From assembly GCF_013409255.1 (NCBI RefSeq), contig NZ_JACCAS010000001.1, forward strand, positions 2,976,001 through 3,040,000: a DNA stretch of 64,000 nt, given 5' to 3'. The notes beneath the pieces are model-generated. The model ran no database searches and was not told the origin of the DNA. It was given only the letters and a program-made list of their open reading frames with translations. Source of the stretch: Paraburkholderia bryophila (GTDB lineage Bacteria > Pseudomonadota > Gammaproteobacteria > Burkholderiales > Burkholderiaceae). Position 1 is the first letter of the stretch. Every line of letters starts with the position of its first letter. Both the position numbers and the translations under genes were made by a program. Shown one piece after another: positions 35,738-45,436 of the stretch.

Positions 35738-35853
35738 TCAGTTAGACCCGATACCGGAAAGCGCAGTATTGTCCGGTTGAATGCGCGTGCTGCGGCTTCG
35801 ATGAAGACCGCGCGAAAGCCCCGGCAGGAGCCTTGGCACGCGCCCGCAAGAAC

Positions 35854-36645
35854 ATGCATACCGGCAAGCCCATGGATATGAACCAGTCGAATGGCCAGAC
35901 CGAAACGCCCGGCCAGCCGCACGCTTCACTAGACGAAAGTGCCAACGACTTCGGTCGTCGCAATCCGCTGGAGATCGGCGTACAGCTACGCAATCTCGTC
36001 AATCGCGGCGATTTCCTCACTGCTCAATACGCGAGCGGCCAGCTCGTCACGCGGCTGCTCGATGTCGACGTGCGCGGGCGCACCTTCACGTTTGATTGGG
36101 GCGCGCTCGCCGAACAGAACCAGGGCCTGCTGGCCGCGCCGCGCTGCCAGTTCCACGCGCAGCCGGACGGCGTGCGCGTCGAGTTCGCCACCGCCACACC
36201 GCGCGAGACCCGCTACGAAGGGTTGCCGGCGTTCGAAGCCGACTTCCCCGAGGTACTGTTTTACGTGCAGCGGCGCGAGTACTTCCGCGTCGATGCGCCG
36301 ATTCTCGATCCGTACATGTGTACCGGCCGTTTGCCTGAGGGCGATACGTTCCGCTTCGAAGTGCACGATCTGTCGCTGGGCGGCGTCGGCATGCGCACCA
36401 CCGACGAACGCGTCGCCGAATTGCCGATGGGCACGCGCCTCGTGGATTGCGAGCTGGTGCTCGGCGCGCTCGGCCGTCTTTCGCTCGATCTGCAACTGGT
36501 GTCGCACCGCTCCACCGCGTTGCCGAACGGCACGCAGCGCTACCAGTTGGGCTTCCGTTTTCTTACGCTGCCGGGCAGCGCCGAAAACACGCTGCAACGC
36601 CTGATCACGCAGCTCGAAATGAAGCGCCGCTCGCTGGTGCGCTGA
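35854..36645 (+). CDS. ycgR: YcgR-type flagellar brake, PilZ c-di-GMP receptor
   Basis: About 263 residues. The N-terminal YcgR domain (about 35-130) starts with NPLEIGVQLRNLVNRGDFLT. The C-terminal PilZ domain has both c-di-GMP elements: the RxxxR of QRREYFRVD and the DxSxxG of DLSLGGVGM. With c-di-GMP such proteins bind the stator or switch and slow the motor. It lies between flgJ and flgK under its own sigma-28 promoter. The start is uncertain: ATG 35854, 35872 and 35878 are all possible; GGCAGGAG at 35823-35830 fits none well. Confidence 0.88.
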   Translation: MHTGKPMDMNQSNGQTETPGQPHASLDESANDFGRRNPLEIGVQLRNLVNRGDFLTAQYASGQLVTRLLDVDVRGRTFTFDWGALAEQNQGLLAAPRCQFHAQPDGVRVEFATATPRETRYEGLPAFEADFPEVLFYVQRREYFRVDAPILDPYMCTGRLPEGDTFRFEVHDLSLGGVGMRTTDERVAELPMGTRLVDCELVLGALGRLSLDLQLVSHRSTALPNGTQRYQLGFRFLTLPGSAENTLQRLITQLEMKRRSLVR

Positions 36646-36727
36646 GCTTTCGCGGATGGATCACAAGGCCCCGGCGGCACGGCCTCGCAAACGTTGAAAC
36701 AAACGTCGAACACGCATCGGAACGGCC

Positions 36728-36754
36728 TCAATTTTTCCGCATTGGGGCCGTTAA
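36728..36754 (+). promoter_or_regulatory. Sigma-28 promoter of flgKL
   Basis: TCAATTTT (36728-36735), 11 nt, GCCGTTAA (36747-36754). Exact spacing; one mismatch in the -10 and two in the -35. It lies 57 nt before flgK. Confidence 0.8.
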
Positions 36755-36811
36755 ACAGACTGTTCAAGCAACGCGGCGGCATGCGGTCGATGTCGCCCTT
36801 CAGGATGACGC

Positions 36812-38788
36812 ATGTCAGATCTCATCAATCTCGGCCTCAGTGGACTGAACGCAGCCCAGTGGGGACTCACGACGACCGGCCAGAACATCAGCAACGCGTC
36901 GACGCCCGGCTATACGATCGAAACCCCGGTCTACGCGGAAAGCGGCGGCCAGTACACGGGTTCCGGCTATCTGCCGCAAGGCGTCTCGACCGTCACCGTG
37001 ACGCGCCAGTACAGCCAGTATCTGACGACCCAGTTGAACAACGCGCAAGCGTCGGGTAGCTCGCTGTCGACCTACAACACGCTGATCTCGCAACTGAACA
37101 ATCTGATCGGCAGCCCGACTGCCGGGATTTCGAGCGCGATCACCAGCTACTTCACCGGCCTGCAGAACGTCTCGAACAGCCCGTCGACACTGTCGACGCG
37201 CCAGACCGCGGTGAGCGGCGCGCAGACGCTCGTGAACCAGATCAATGCTGCCGGTCAGCAGTACGACTCGCTGCGCCAGAGCGTCAACACGCAGCTCACC
37301 AACACCGTTTCCCAGATCAACAGCTACACGCAGCAGATCGCCCAGTTGAACGGCCAGATCGCTCAGGCCAGCACGCAAGGCCAGCCGCCGAACCAGTTGA
37401 TGGATCAGCGCGACCTCGCCGTGTCCAATCTGTCGCAACTGGTGGGCGTGCAGGTCGTCAACAGCAACGGCAGCTATAGCGTGTTCATGGGCAACGGGCA
37501 GCCGCTCGTGTCGTCCACCAACAGCTATAACCTGGGCACCGCGCCGTCTACGGGCGACTCCAGCGAACTGTCTGTGCAGTACCTCGGCCAGGCCGGCGCG
37601 AATCCGGCCGCCACGCCGCAAAACCTGCCGGACAGCAAAGTCACCGGCGGCTCGCTGGGCGGCCTGCTGCAGTTCCGCAGCCAGACGCTCGATCCGGGTG
37701 AAGCGCAACTCGGCGCGATCGCCGTGAGCTTTTCCGCGCAGGTCAACGCGCAAAACAGCCTGGGCATTACGCTCGGCGGCACCCAGGGCGGCGCGCTGTT
37801 CTCGGTGGGCAGCCCGACGGTCTACGCGAACACGCAGAACACCGGCAACGCGTCGCTGAACGTTTCGTTCGCGAACCCCGCGCAGCCGACCACCGGCGAC
37901 TACACGCTCGCCTTCAACGGCAGCACCTACACGCTGACCGACAACTCGAGCGGCGCGGTGGTGGGCTCGGCGAACAATCTGAGCCAGCCGATCAACGGCC
38001 TGAATTTCTCGACCACCGGCACGATGAAAGCCGGCGACTCGTTCACGGTCGAGCCGACCCGTGGTGCGTTGAACAGCTTCGCGACCGCATCGACCGATCC
38101 GGCGGCGATCGCCGCCGCGCTGCCGTTGCAGGTGGCCGCCTCGACCGCCAACACCGGCACGGCGACGATCACCTCGCCGTCGGTGACGGCGGGTTACACG
38201 ATGCCGAACGCGACGACCACGCTGAGCTACACGGGCGCGGGCCTGACCGGTTTCCCGGGGGGATCGACGGTGACGATCGCCGGCAACCCGCCGACAAGCT
38301 ATCCGATCAACGCCGCCGGAACCACCGTGGTGCCGTATTCGACCGCCAACGGCGCGACGCTGACGATCACCAATGCGTCCGCCGGCCAGATGAACAACGT
38401 CACGACGACCATCAGCGGCACGCCGGCCGCCGGCGACAAGTTCACCATCGGCCCGAACACCGGCGCGACCAGCGACGGCCGCAACGCGCTGGCGCTGTCG
38501 AACCTGTCCACCGCGAAGGCGTTGGCGGGCGGCACGGTCACGCTGAGCGGCGCGTACGCGAACTACGTCAACCAGATCGGCAACCAGACGAATCAGGTGC
38601 AGACGGCGAGCACGGCGCAAACCGCGCTGGTGACGCAGATCACCGCCGCGCAGCAGTCGGTCTCAGGCGTGAACATTAACGAGGAAGCAGCCAACCTGCT
38701 TCAGTATCAGCAGCTCTATCAGGCAAACAGCAAGGTGATTCAGACCGCGCAGACCCTGTTCCAGACGTTGCTTGGCATCTTCCAGTGA
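36812..38788 (+). CDS. flgK: Hook-filament junction protein FlgK (HAP1)
   Basis: FlgK of 658 residues; E. coli has 547. Conserved ends: NLGLSGLNAAQWGLTTTGQN, ISNASTPGYTIETPVYAESG, and the C-terminal GVNINEEAANLLQYQQLYQA with NSKVIQTAQTLFQTLLGIFQ. The extra length is a Thr/Gly-rich beta region at about 340-560 containing two modules like those in FlgE and FlgL (ending GDSFTVEP and GDKFTIGP). FlgN is the likely chaperone. The ATG has AGGATGA 6 nt upstream. Confidence 0.95.
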   Translation: MSDLINLGLSGLNAAQWGLTTTGQNISNASTPGYTIETPVYAESGGQYTGSGYLPQGVSTVTVTRQYSQYLTTQLNNAQASGSSLSTYNTLISQLNNLIGSPTAGISSAITSYFTGLQNVSNSPSTLSTRQTAVSGAQTLVNQINAAGQQYDSLRQSVNTQLTNTVSQINSYTQQIAQLNGQIAQASTQGQPPNQLMDQRDLAVSNLSQLVGVQVVNSNGSYSVFMGNGQPLVSSTNSYNLGTAPSTGDSSELSVQYLGQAGANPAATPQNLPDSKVTGGSLGGLLQFRSQTLDPGEAQLGAIAVSFSAQVNAQNSLGITLGGTQGGALFSVGSPTVYANTQNTGNASLNVSFANPAQPTTGDYTLAFNGSTYTLTDNSSGAVVGSANNLSQPINGLNFSTTGTMKAGDSFTVEPTRGALNSFATASTDPAAIAAALPLQVAASTANTGTATITSPSVTAGYTMPNATTTLSYTGAGLTGFPGGSTVTIAGNPPTSYPINAAGTTVVPYSTANGATLTITNASAGQMNNVTTTISGTPAAGDKFTIGPNTGATSDGRNALALSNLSTAKALAGGTVTLSGAYANYVNQIGNQTNQVQTASTAQTALVTQITAAQQSVSGVNINEEAANLLQYQQLYQANSKVIQTAQTLFQTLLGIFQ

Positions 38789-38798
38789 GGCGTTGAAC

Positions 38799-40022
38799 AT
38801 GCGTATCTCCAGCGCGCAGTACTTCAACATGAACGTGCAGACAATGAGCAACCAGCAAGCTCAGTTGTCGCAGATCTATGCCGAGATTTCGAGCGGCGTG
38901 AGTCTGTCCACGCCGTCGGACAATCCGCTCGGCGCGGCGCAGGCCGTGCAGTTGAGCTCGACGGCCACCACGCTTGCGCAGTACACGACCAATCAGACCT
39001 CCGCGCTCGCGTCGATGCAGCAGGAAGACTCGACGCTCGGCAGCGTCAACACCGTGCTGACGACCATTCACACGCTGGTGCTGCGCGCCGGCGACGGTTC
39101 GCTGACCGACAGCGACCGCGGCGCGCTCGCCACGCAATTGACGAGCCTGCGCAGTCAGTTGATGACGCTCGCCAATTCCACCGACCCGCAGGGCAACTAC
39201 CTGTTCGCCGGCTATCAAAGCGGCGCCCAGCCGTACTCGACGACCGCCTCCGGCGCCGTGACCTATTCGGGCGACACCGGTTCGCCGGCCGTGCAGATTA
39301 CCGGCTCGCGTACGTTGCAGACCGGCGATAACGGCCTTGCGATCTTCGGCAGCGTCGCGTCGATCGGCACCAGCGCGGTTCCGGCGGCAACCGCTGGCAA
39401 CACCGGCACCGGCGTGGTCAGCAGCGTCAGCCTGACCAATCCGACCGACCCGACCAACGCGGACACCTACAAGATCAACTTCGTGTCGGGGACCACCTAC
39501 ACCGTGAGCCAGACCAATCCGGCCACCGGCGCGACGAGCACGAGCCCGGCGCAGCCGTTCACGGCCGGTTCGGCGATCACGGTCGGCGGCCAGTCGGTGT
39601 CGATCAGCGGCGCGCCGAATTCGGGCGACAGCTTTACGGTGACGCCGGCGACCCAGGGCAGCATGGACGTGTTCGCCAATCTGAGCCAGTTGATCACCAC
39701 GTTGCAAACGCCGCTCACGCCGGGCGCGCAGACGGCCAGCTTCCAGAGCCAGCTGACCACCAGCATGACGCAGCTCGAAAACACGATGAACAACGTGCAG
39801 ACGGCGCAGGCGACCGTGGGTGGCCGCATGAACGAAGTGCAGGCTTTGCAGACGGTCACGCAGACCAACACGCTGCAGACCGCGAGCAACCTGGCGGATC
39901 TGACGCAGACCGACATGGTCAAGACGATCGGTCAGTACACGCTGACGCAGAATGCGCTGCAAGCGGCACAGCAGGCGTTCGCGAAGATTCAGAACATCTC
40001 GCTGTTCCAGTACCTGAACTAA
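38799..40022 (+). CDS. flgL: Hook-filament junction protein FlgL (HAP3)
   Basis: FlgL of 407 residues; E. coli has 317. The N-terminus MRISSAQYFNMNVQTMSNQQ with SSGVSLSTPSDNPLGAAQAV and the C-terminus NLADLTQTDMVKTIGQYTLT, then AQQAFAKIQNISLFQYLN are flagellin-like coiled-coil ends. Residues about 206-284 are an inserted beta module (TYKINFVSGTTYTVSQTN, GDSFTVTP). The ATG 38799 lies 8 nt after GTGAGG and 10 nt after the flgK stop. Confidence 0.94.
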   Translation: MRISSAQYFNMNVQTMSNQQAQLSQIYAEISSGVSLSTPSDNPLGAAQAVQLSSTATTLAQYTTNQTSALASMQQEDSTLGSVNTVLTTIHTLVLRAGDGSLTDSDRGALATQLTSLRSQLMTLANSTDPQGNYLFAGYQSGAQPYSTTASGAVTYSGDTGSPAVQITGSRTLQTGDNGLAIFGSVASIGTSAVPAATAGNTGTGVVSSVSLTNPTDPTNADTYKINFVSGTTYTVSQTNPATGATSTSPAQPFTAGSAITVGGQSVSISGAPNSGDSFTVTPATQGSMDVFANLSQLITTLQTPLTPGAQTASFQSQLTTSMTQLENTMNNVQTAQATVGGRMNEVQALQTVTQTNTLQTASNLADLTQTDMVKTIGQYTLTQNALQAAQQAFAKIQNISLFQYLN

Positions 40023-40049
40023 GCGTCAAAGCAGTCTGAAACGAAGCAG

Positions 40050-40090
40050 GGCGGATCCCGGTGTGAACCGGATCCGCCCTTTCTGTTTTG
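40050..40090 (+). terminator. Intrinsic terminator after flgL
   Basis: GGGCGGATCC (40050-40059) pairs with GGATCCGCCC (40071-40080), with two further inner G-C pairs, and is followed by TTTCTGTTTT. It ends flgKL in front of the convergent fliR. Confidence 0.9.
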
Positions 40091-40118
40091 CCGCGTCGCT
40101 TCGGTTAGCTCCTGCTAT

Positions 40119-40901
40119 CTATCGAAACCCTGCGGCCACGCGTCCCATCTGATCGATCCCGATGTCGAACAGCCGCATGAAGAACGGAATCATGTTCGGG
40201 ATCATCAGTTGCAGGAGCAGCATGCCGATCAGCATGGTCAGCGGGAAACCGATCTGGAACACGCCGATTTGCGGCGCCGCGCGGTTCAGGATGCCGAGCG
40301 CGAGGTTGGTGATGAGCAACGCGACGACCACCGGCAGCGACAGCAAAAGGCCCGCCGAAAACACCGTGTTGCCGAACATTGCCAGTGTGTGCCAGCCGGG
40401 CGCGCCGAGCAGATTCGCCGACACCGGCACCGACTGGAACGTCGCAAGTAGCGCGCTGATCATTTGCAGATGACCGTCGATCACCAGAAACACGAGCATT
40501 GCGATGGTGTTCATGTAGCTCGACAGCACCTGGCTCGAACTACTGGCCTGCGCGTCGAAGAAGGTCGCGAAGCCGAGGCCCATGCCGAGGCCGACGAAGT
40601 CGCCGGTCGCGCTGATGGCCTGAAACACGATTTGCATGGTCACGCCGAGCGCGATGCCGATCAGAAACTGATTGATGATGATCCACACGCCCGCGCCGGA
40701 AAACACCGTGAACTGCGGCATCGCGCCGAGCGTGGGCGCGACGATGATCGTGATGAAGGCCGCGAGGCCGATCTTCACGCGCATCGGCAGGGCTTTGTTG
40801 CCGAGTACCGGCGCGGTGGCGACCAGCGCGAGAATTCGCACGAACGGCCACAGGAACGCGGTGAGCCAGCCGTTCAGTTGGGCGTAGGTGACGGAGAACA
40901 T
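40119..40901 (-). CDS. fliR: Flagellar export gate protein FliR
   Basis: FliR of 260 residues with about six membrane segments, part of the FliPQR export pore. WLTAFLWPFVRILALVATAP at the N-terminus, GNKALPMRVKIGLAAFITII and DFVGLGMGLGFATFFDAQAS are typical. Last gene of fliLMNOPQR; 37 nt after fliQ. Confidence 0.95.
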   Translation of the reverse strand: MFSVTYAQLNGWLTAFLWPFVRILALVATAPVLGNKALPMRVKIGLAAFITIIVAPTLGAMPQFTVFSGAGVWIIINQFLIGIALGVTMQIVFQAISATGDFVGLGMGLGFATFFDAQASSSSQVLSSYMNTIAMLVFLVIDGHLQMISALLATFQSVPVSANLLGAPGWHTLAMFGNTVFSAGLLLSLPVVVALLITNLALGILNRAAPQIGVFQIGFPLTMLIGMLLLQLMIPNMIPFFMRLFDIGIDQMGRVAAGFR

Positions 40902-40938
40902 GACAGCGGGGAAGGGTGAGCGAGGACCGGCGCCGCGC

Positions 40939-41208
40939 TCAGTTGACGAGCGTCGGAATGTTGGTGAGCGTCTGGCGTAGATAGTCGAGCATGGTGGTCA
41001 GCATCCACGGGCCGGCAATCACCATGGTCACGGCAATCGCGAGCAGCTTCGGAATGAACGACAAGGTCGTTTCGTTGATCTGGGTGGCGGCCTGGAACAG
41101 GCTCACCACCAGACCGACCACCAGCGCGACCAGCAGCAACGGCGCGGCGAGCAGCAGGCCGACATACATGGCCTGGTGCGCGAGCGTCATGACGGATTCT
41201 TGATTCAT
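40939..41208 (-). CDS. fliQ: Flagellar export gate protein FliQ
   Basis: FliQ of 89 residues with two membrane helices, matching family length. LAHQAMYVGLLLAAPLLLVA, GLVVSLFQAATQINETTLSF and PKLLAIAVTMVIAGPWMLTT are highly conserved. Confidence 0.96.
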   Translation of the reverse strand: MNQESVMTLAHQAMYVGLLLAAPLLLVALVVGLVVSLFQAATQINETTLSFIPKLLAIAVTMVIAGPWMLTTMLDYLRQTLTNIPTLVN

Positions 41209-41260
41209 GGCGAAGGAACCGGAAAACGTGGAGGGCGTCAGCCCCGATTAAATGGCGCGC

Positions 41261-42106
41261 TTAAACGAAGCTCTGCGCGAGCGAGCCGAGCAGCAACTGC
41301 CAACCGTCGACCAGCACGAACAGCATCAGCTTGAACGGCAGCGAGATCGTGGCGGGCGACACCATCATCATCCCCATCGACATCAGCACGCTCGCTACCA
41401 CCATGTCGATGATGAGGAACGGAATGAAGATCGTGAAACCGATCTGGAAACCCGTCTTCAGTTCGCTGGTGACGAACGAGGGCACCAGCAGCGACAGCGG
41501 CACGTCTTCCGGACCTTGCATGGGCGCCGCGTGCGAGATGCGGGCGAACAAGGCCAGATCGGTTTCGCGGGTCTGCCGCAGCATGAAGGTCTTGAACGGC
41601 GCGAGACCGCGGTTGACGGCCGTTTCCATCGGAATCGTGCCGTCGGAAAAGGGCTTGTAGCCGTCGTTGTAGGCCTTGTCGAGGACCGGCGACATGACGA
41701 ACAGCGTGAGGAACAGCGCCAGACCGACCAGCACCTGATTCGGCGGCGTGGTGGCCGTGCCGAGCGCCTGGCGCAGCAGCGACAACACGATGATGATGCG
41801 CGTGAAGCTCGTCATCATCAGCACCATCGCCGGCAGGAACGACAGCATCGTGAGCAGCAGCATGGTCTGCACGCTCAGCGAATAGGTCGTACCGCCGTTC
41901 GGACCGGGGCTCGTGTTGAAGGCCGGCAAACCGGCGGCTTGCGCGAACGACAGCGTCGGCAGCGCGAGCAGCAGCGCGGGCAGGGCTGGCAGTACGAGAG
42001 GCGCGATACGGCGCGCGACGCGACCGAGCGTGGCCATGACTGTCGAAGCGGTGCTGTGCATGCGAGCGGATTGCGCGTGACGCGCCGAAGAAAGACTGAA
42101 CTGCAT
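41261..42106 (-). CDS. fliP: Flagellar export gate protein FliP
   Basis: FliP of 281 residues. A long leader ends in a signal peptide ([20 protein letters not shown]), then FliP core: [83 protein letters not shown] 42106 overlaps the fliO stop by one base (TAATG). The leader before the signal (about 35 residues) is longer than in E. coli; an internal Met24 start is an alternative. Confidence 0.95.
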   Translation of the reverse strand: MQFSLSSARHAQSARMHSTASTVMATLGRVARRIAPLVLPALPALLLALPTLSFAQAAGLPAFNTSPGPNGGTTYSLSVQTMLLLTMLSFLPAMVLMMTSFTRIIIVLSLLRQALGTATTPPNQVLVGLALFLTLFVMSPVLDKAYNDGYKPFSDGTIPMETAVNRGLAPFKTFMLRQTRETDLALFARISHAAPMQGPEDVPLSLLVPSFVTSELKTGFQIGFTIFIPFLIIDMVVASVLMSMGMMMVSPATISLPFKLMLFVLVDGWQLLLGSLAQSFV

Positions 42107-42645
42107 TAACGAACCCCGTTGCCTTGCCCGTTGAAACGTTTGCCCACTTCGCCTTTCAACGCATCGCGAAAGCGTTGGCCGAAGCTGCCGGGCAACGCGG
42201 CGCTGGCGCCGGGCGCGGCCGGCGACGTGGCGCCGGCGGGATCGAGCGCGGCGGAACCCGCCGGCATCGTATGAAGGAGTCGTACATTGCCGGGCGCCGT
42301 GCCGAGCACGAGCCACGTATCGCCGATCTCGACCACCGCGACGCGTTCCTTGCCGCCGAGCGAGGCGCCGCCGACCGTTTTCACGAGGCCGCCGCGACTG
42401 GCCGGCTGCAAGCCGAAACGGCGCGCGAGCCAGCCGCACGCGAACACCAGGCCGATCACGACCAGCAAGGCGAAGATGGTTTGCAAGACCGCACCGACGC
42501 CGAGTGCCGGAACGGCCGTGCCGGCGCCGACACCGGAGGCGATTTTCGCGGCGTTGTTGACCGCGTTCATGTCGGCCGCGAACGCCGCGAACGGCGTGGC
42601 CAGCAGGGCGATCGAGGCCGAAGCGCGACCGGCAAGGCGTTTCAT
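42106..42645 (-). CDS. fliO: Flagellar export assembly protein FliO
   Basis: FliO of 179 residues. One membrane helix (about 50-70, [20 protein letters not shown]) is followed by [20 protein letters not shown] and [20 protein letters not shown], the small cytoplasmic SH3-like domain. It helps FliP assemble. The C-terminal 50 residues are Ala/Pro-rich. Its ATG overlaps the fliN stop by 4 nt. Confidence 0.92.
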   Translation of the reverse strand: MKRLAGRASASIALLATPFAAFAADMNAVNNAAKIASGVGAGTAVPALGVGAVLQTIFALLVVIGLVFACGWLARRFGLQPASRGGLVKTVGGASLGGKERVAVVEIGDTWLVLGTAPGNVRLLHTMPAGSAALDPAGATSPAAPGASAALPGSFGQRFRDALKGEVGKRFNGQGNGVR

Positions 42646-43112
42646 CGATTCAACTTCCGGATACGTTCGGACGGCGTGATGATGTCGGTCAGACGGATAC
42701 CGAACTTGTCGTTCACCACCACCACTTCACCCTGCGCGATCAGACAGCCGTTGACCAGCACGTCCATCGGCTCGCCGGCCATGCCGTCCAGTTCCACCAC
42801 CGAACCCTGCGCCAGTTGCAGCAGGTTGCGGATCGCGATCTTGGTGCGGCCGAGTTCAACGGTCATCTGGACGGGAATATCCAGAATCATGTCGATGTCG
42901 TTGCGCGTCGTGGTCGGTTCGACCTTCGACAGCGGCTGGAACACGCCCGCCGTGGTCGGGCTGGCTTCTTCGTTGTCGTTCTGCTCGGCCAGCGCGCTGG
43001 CCCAGTCCGCCATTGCCGCTTCGTCTTCGGCCGCGGCTGTGTCGACGGCCACCTGGGGCGCAGCGGCAGCCAGCTCGGTCTCAGGCTTTGCGTTCAGATC
43101 ACTCATATCCAC
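42642..43112 (-). CDS. fliN: Flagellar switch protein FliN
   Basis: FliN of 156 residues. The C-terminal SpoA domain (about 75-153) reads [60 protein letters not shown] and [10 protein letters not shown]. The N-terminal 70 residues are Ala/Glu-rich and less conserved. It forms the base of the C ring. It overlaps fliM by 14 nt. Confidence 0.96.
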   Translation of the reverse strand: MDMSDLNAKPETELAAAAPQVAVDTAAAEDEAAMADWASALAEQNDNEEASPTTAGVFQPLSKVEPTTTRNDIDMILDIPVQMTVELGRTKIAIRNLLQLAQGSVVELDGMAGEPMDVLVNGCLIAQGEVVVVNDKFGIRLTDIITPSERIRKLNR

Positions 43113-44097
43113 CTTCCTTCATCGTGTCGGTTGCGCTGATCATTTTCTGGACCCGCAACGCGTACTGACCATTGAAAATACCGTAGCCGCATTCCATCAC
43201 CGGCACGCCATCGACTTTCGCGGTGATGTGTTCGGCAATGTTGATCGGCAGAACATCGCCTTTGCGCATGTTCAGAATTTTTTCGAACGTAATCGGCACC
43301 TGCGCGAGGTCGGCGGTCAGTTCCACTTCCGCGGCCTGCACCTGCTGCGACAGCACCCGCACCCAGCGGCGATCGACTTCGAGCGCTTCGCCCTGAATCG
43401 GCGACACCAGAATGTCGCGAATCGGTTCGATCATCGAATACGGCATGCAGATGTGCAGCGTGCCGCCGGTCGTGCCGAACTCGATCGAGAACTGCGTGAC
43501 GATGACGATTTCGTTCGGCGTCGCCACGTTGGCGAACTGCGTGTGCATTTCCGAGCGCACGTATTCGAACTGCAGCGGACGCACGCTTTTCCACGACGCC
43601 GTGTAGTTGTCGAACACCAGGTTCAGCAACTTATTGATGATGCGCTGTTCGGTCTGCGTGAAATCGCGGCCTTCGACGCGGGTATGGAAACGCCCGTCGC
43701 CGCCGAACAGGTTGTCGACCACGAAGAACACCAGGTTCGGGTCGAACACGAACAGCGAGGTGCCGCGCAACGGCTTCACGTGGACCAGGTTCAGGTTGGT
43801 CGGGATCGGCAGGTTGCGGGTGAATTCGCTGTACTTCTGTACCTTCACCGGACCGACGGAGATTTCCGCCGAGCGCCGCATGAAGTTGAAGATACCGACG
43901 CGCAACAGACGCGCGAAGCGGTCGTTGATGATTTCGAGGCCGGGCATCCGGCCGCGGACGATGCGTTCCTGCGTCGCGATGTTGTAGGGGCGTACGCCCA
44001 CACGTTCGCTTGTGTCGGCTACTGAATCTGTTTCGCCGGTGACGCCCTTGAGGAGGGCATCGACCTCCTCCTGGGACATGAACTCTTCGTGGCCCAT
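43099..44097 (-). CDS. fliM: Flagellar switch protein FliM
   Basis: FliM of 332 residues. The CheY-P-binding N-terminal motif is MSQEEVDALLKGV (from residue 7). The middle domain includes MPGLEIINDRFARLLRVGIF and GLFGGDG-like VDNLFGGDGRFHTRVEGRDF, and the C-terminus is a SpoA domain (MRKGDVLPINIAEHITAKVD). It changes motor direction on CheY-P binding. ATG 44079 is an alternative start. Confidence 0.96.
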   Translation of the reverse strand: MGHEEFMSQEEVDALLKGVTGETDSVADTSERVGVRPYNIATQERIVRGRMPGLEIINDRFARLLRVGIFNFMRRSAEISVGPVKVQKYSEFTRNLPIPTNLNLVHVKPLRGTSLFVFDPNLVFFVVDNLFGGDGRFHTRVEGRDFTQTEQRIINKLLNLVFDNYTASWKSVRPLQFEYVRSEMHTQFANVATPNEIVIVTQFSIEFGTTGGTLHICMPYSMIEPIRDILVSPIQGEALEVDRRWVRVLSQQVQAAEVELTADLAQVPITFEKILNMRKGDVLPINIAEHITAKVDGVPVMECGYGIFNGQYALRVQKMISATDTMKEGGYE

Positions 44098-44162
44098 TCC
44101 TTATTCCTCGTGCGTACCGTGGCGGTTGATGGTGGCAGCGCTATGCGACGTGACGGGGGACG

Positions 44163-44666
44163 TCACTGCACGACGAATTCGGTGAACAGCACGTCGTCGA
44201 CGTGGATCGGCGCGGCGCCCTTGTCGGTCGGCTGTTCGATCAGCGTCTTGAGTTCGGTGGCGAGTGCGCGTTTGCCGTCGAGCGGTGCCAGATCGTCCGG
44301 GTGTTTATTCGACAGTGCCAGCAGGATGTGGCTGCGCACTTCCGGCATATGGTCGGTGAGTTCCTGCTGCGTGCGGGCGTCGCCGAGCTTGAGCGTCAGG
44401 CCGATGCGCAGGAAGTGTTGCTGGCCGTCGTCCGATTGCAGGTTGACGGTCATCGATTCGAGCGGGAAGAACAGCGGCACGGCGGGCGGCGTCGGCGCGG
44501 CGGCTTCAGTCGAGGCGGCGACGGGCGCGCGTTTGGACATGAAGAACCACACACCCGCGCCGGCGGCGCCAGCGGCGATGATCGCGATGACGGCGATCAG
44601 GATGATGCGCTTCAAGGGGCCCGGGGAAGCGGGCACGGCTTGCTGGTTTGCGGTTGTGGTTGCCAT
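44163..44666 (-). CDS. fliL: Flagellar basal body protein FliL
   Basis: FliL of 167 residues: short cytoplasmic part, one membrane helix (about 20-42, IILIAVIAIIAAGAAGAGVW), and a periplasmic domain with FPLESMTVNLQSDDGQQHFL and LALSNKHPDDLAPLDGKRAL. It associates with stators. First gene of fliLMNOPQR. No class II box was found in the 150 nt between it and the inverted-repeat element. Confidence 0.94.
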   Translation of the reverse strand: MATTTANQQAVPASPGPLKRIILIAVIAIIAAGAAGAGVWFFMSKRAPVAASTEAAAPTPPAVPLFFPLESMTVNLQSDDGQQHFLRIGLTLKLGDARTQQELTDHMPEVRSHILLALSNKHPDDLAPLDGKRALATELKTLIEQPTDKGAAPIHVDDVLFTEFVVQ

Positions 44667-44815
44667 GAGGTTTGCTTTGCTTGCCTTTAGTGCTGGTGAT
44701 GGTGATTGTTGTTGATTTGGGCGGTGCGCGATGGGTCGAAAAGAAGGGTTATTGAGGGCTATCTCTTGTTTTTAGGGTTTGGCCTTGGCGGGGGCCTTTT
44801 GGGGTTTGCGCTTGG

Positions 44816-45408
44816 GTTTGTTGGCCTTTCCTTGTGTTCGCGGTGGTCTATTAGTGTTCCCCCTGTGCGGGGGAGCACCTACTTTTCTTTGCCTGCCGCA
44901 AAGAAAAGTAGGCAAAAGAAAGCGGCTCACACCGCTAACCATTAAGTGGGTCCCTCGCGCAGTCACGGCAGTGGTGCATCTGGAATCCGTGCCCCCGCAC
45001 ACTCACCGCCCGTGACACAGCAGTCATCCATCCGGCGGCGCTGCGCGCGCCCCCGGGCCGTTTCCAAACCAGCGGGCAGCGTGGACCGCTGGTGTTTTCG
45101 GCGCCTCGCCGAGGCGAAGCCGACGGCCCCCGCGGAGCAAACGACGCTACCGGCCGAACCGATCCGGTGAGCGCGAAGTGCGAGGCGGGATGAATGAGTG
45201 CTGTGTCACGGGCGCGGAGTGCGCGAGAAGACGGATTCCAGATGAGCCACTACCGTGGCTGTGCGAGGAGCCCGCTTAAGAATTAGCGGTGTGAGCCGCT
45301 TTCTTTTGCCTACTTTTCTTTGCGGCAGGCAAAGAAAAGTAGGTGCCCCCCCGCACAGGGGGAACGCTAATAGACCACCGCGAACACAAGGAAAGGCCAA
45401 CAAGCCAA
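44816..45408. repeat. Large intergenic inverted-repeat element (MITE-like)
   Basis: Two arms of roughly 215 nt (about 44816-45033 and 45190-45408) are inverted copies of each other at an estimated 85-90% identity, around a 150-nt GC-rich core. Each arm holds a perfect 15-bp hairpin with stem CCTACTTTTCTTTGC: 44878-44912 and 45309-45343. The core has smaller palindromes (GCGCCTCGCCGAGGCG region). It fills most of the 770-nt gap between fliL and fliK. Short open frames inside are by-products of the repeat. I associate this repeat type with Burkholderia-group genomes, from memory; edges are approximate. Confidence 0.85.
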
Positions 45409-45436
45409 CAAGCCAACAAACAAAACAACCAGCCGG

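Noticed and set aside
44667..44815. Possible class II box upstream of fliL
   Set aside because: TTATTG and nearby AT-rich bases resemble a half-site, but no partner at 16-17 nt and no -10 at the right distance were found.
44772..45002. Short frames inside the inverted-repeat element (also 45206-45403 and 45255-45440)
   Set aside because: They arise from the repeat arms, appear in both copies and in several frames, and read as hairpin DNA rather than protein (for example PTFLCGRQRKVG).
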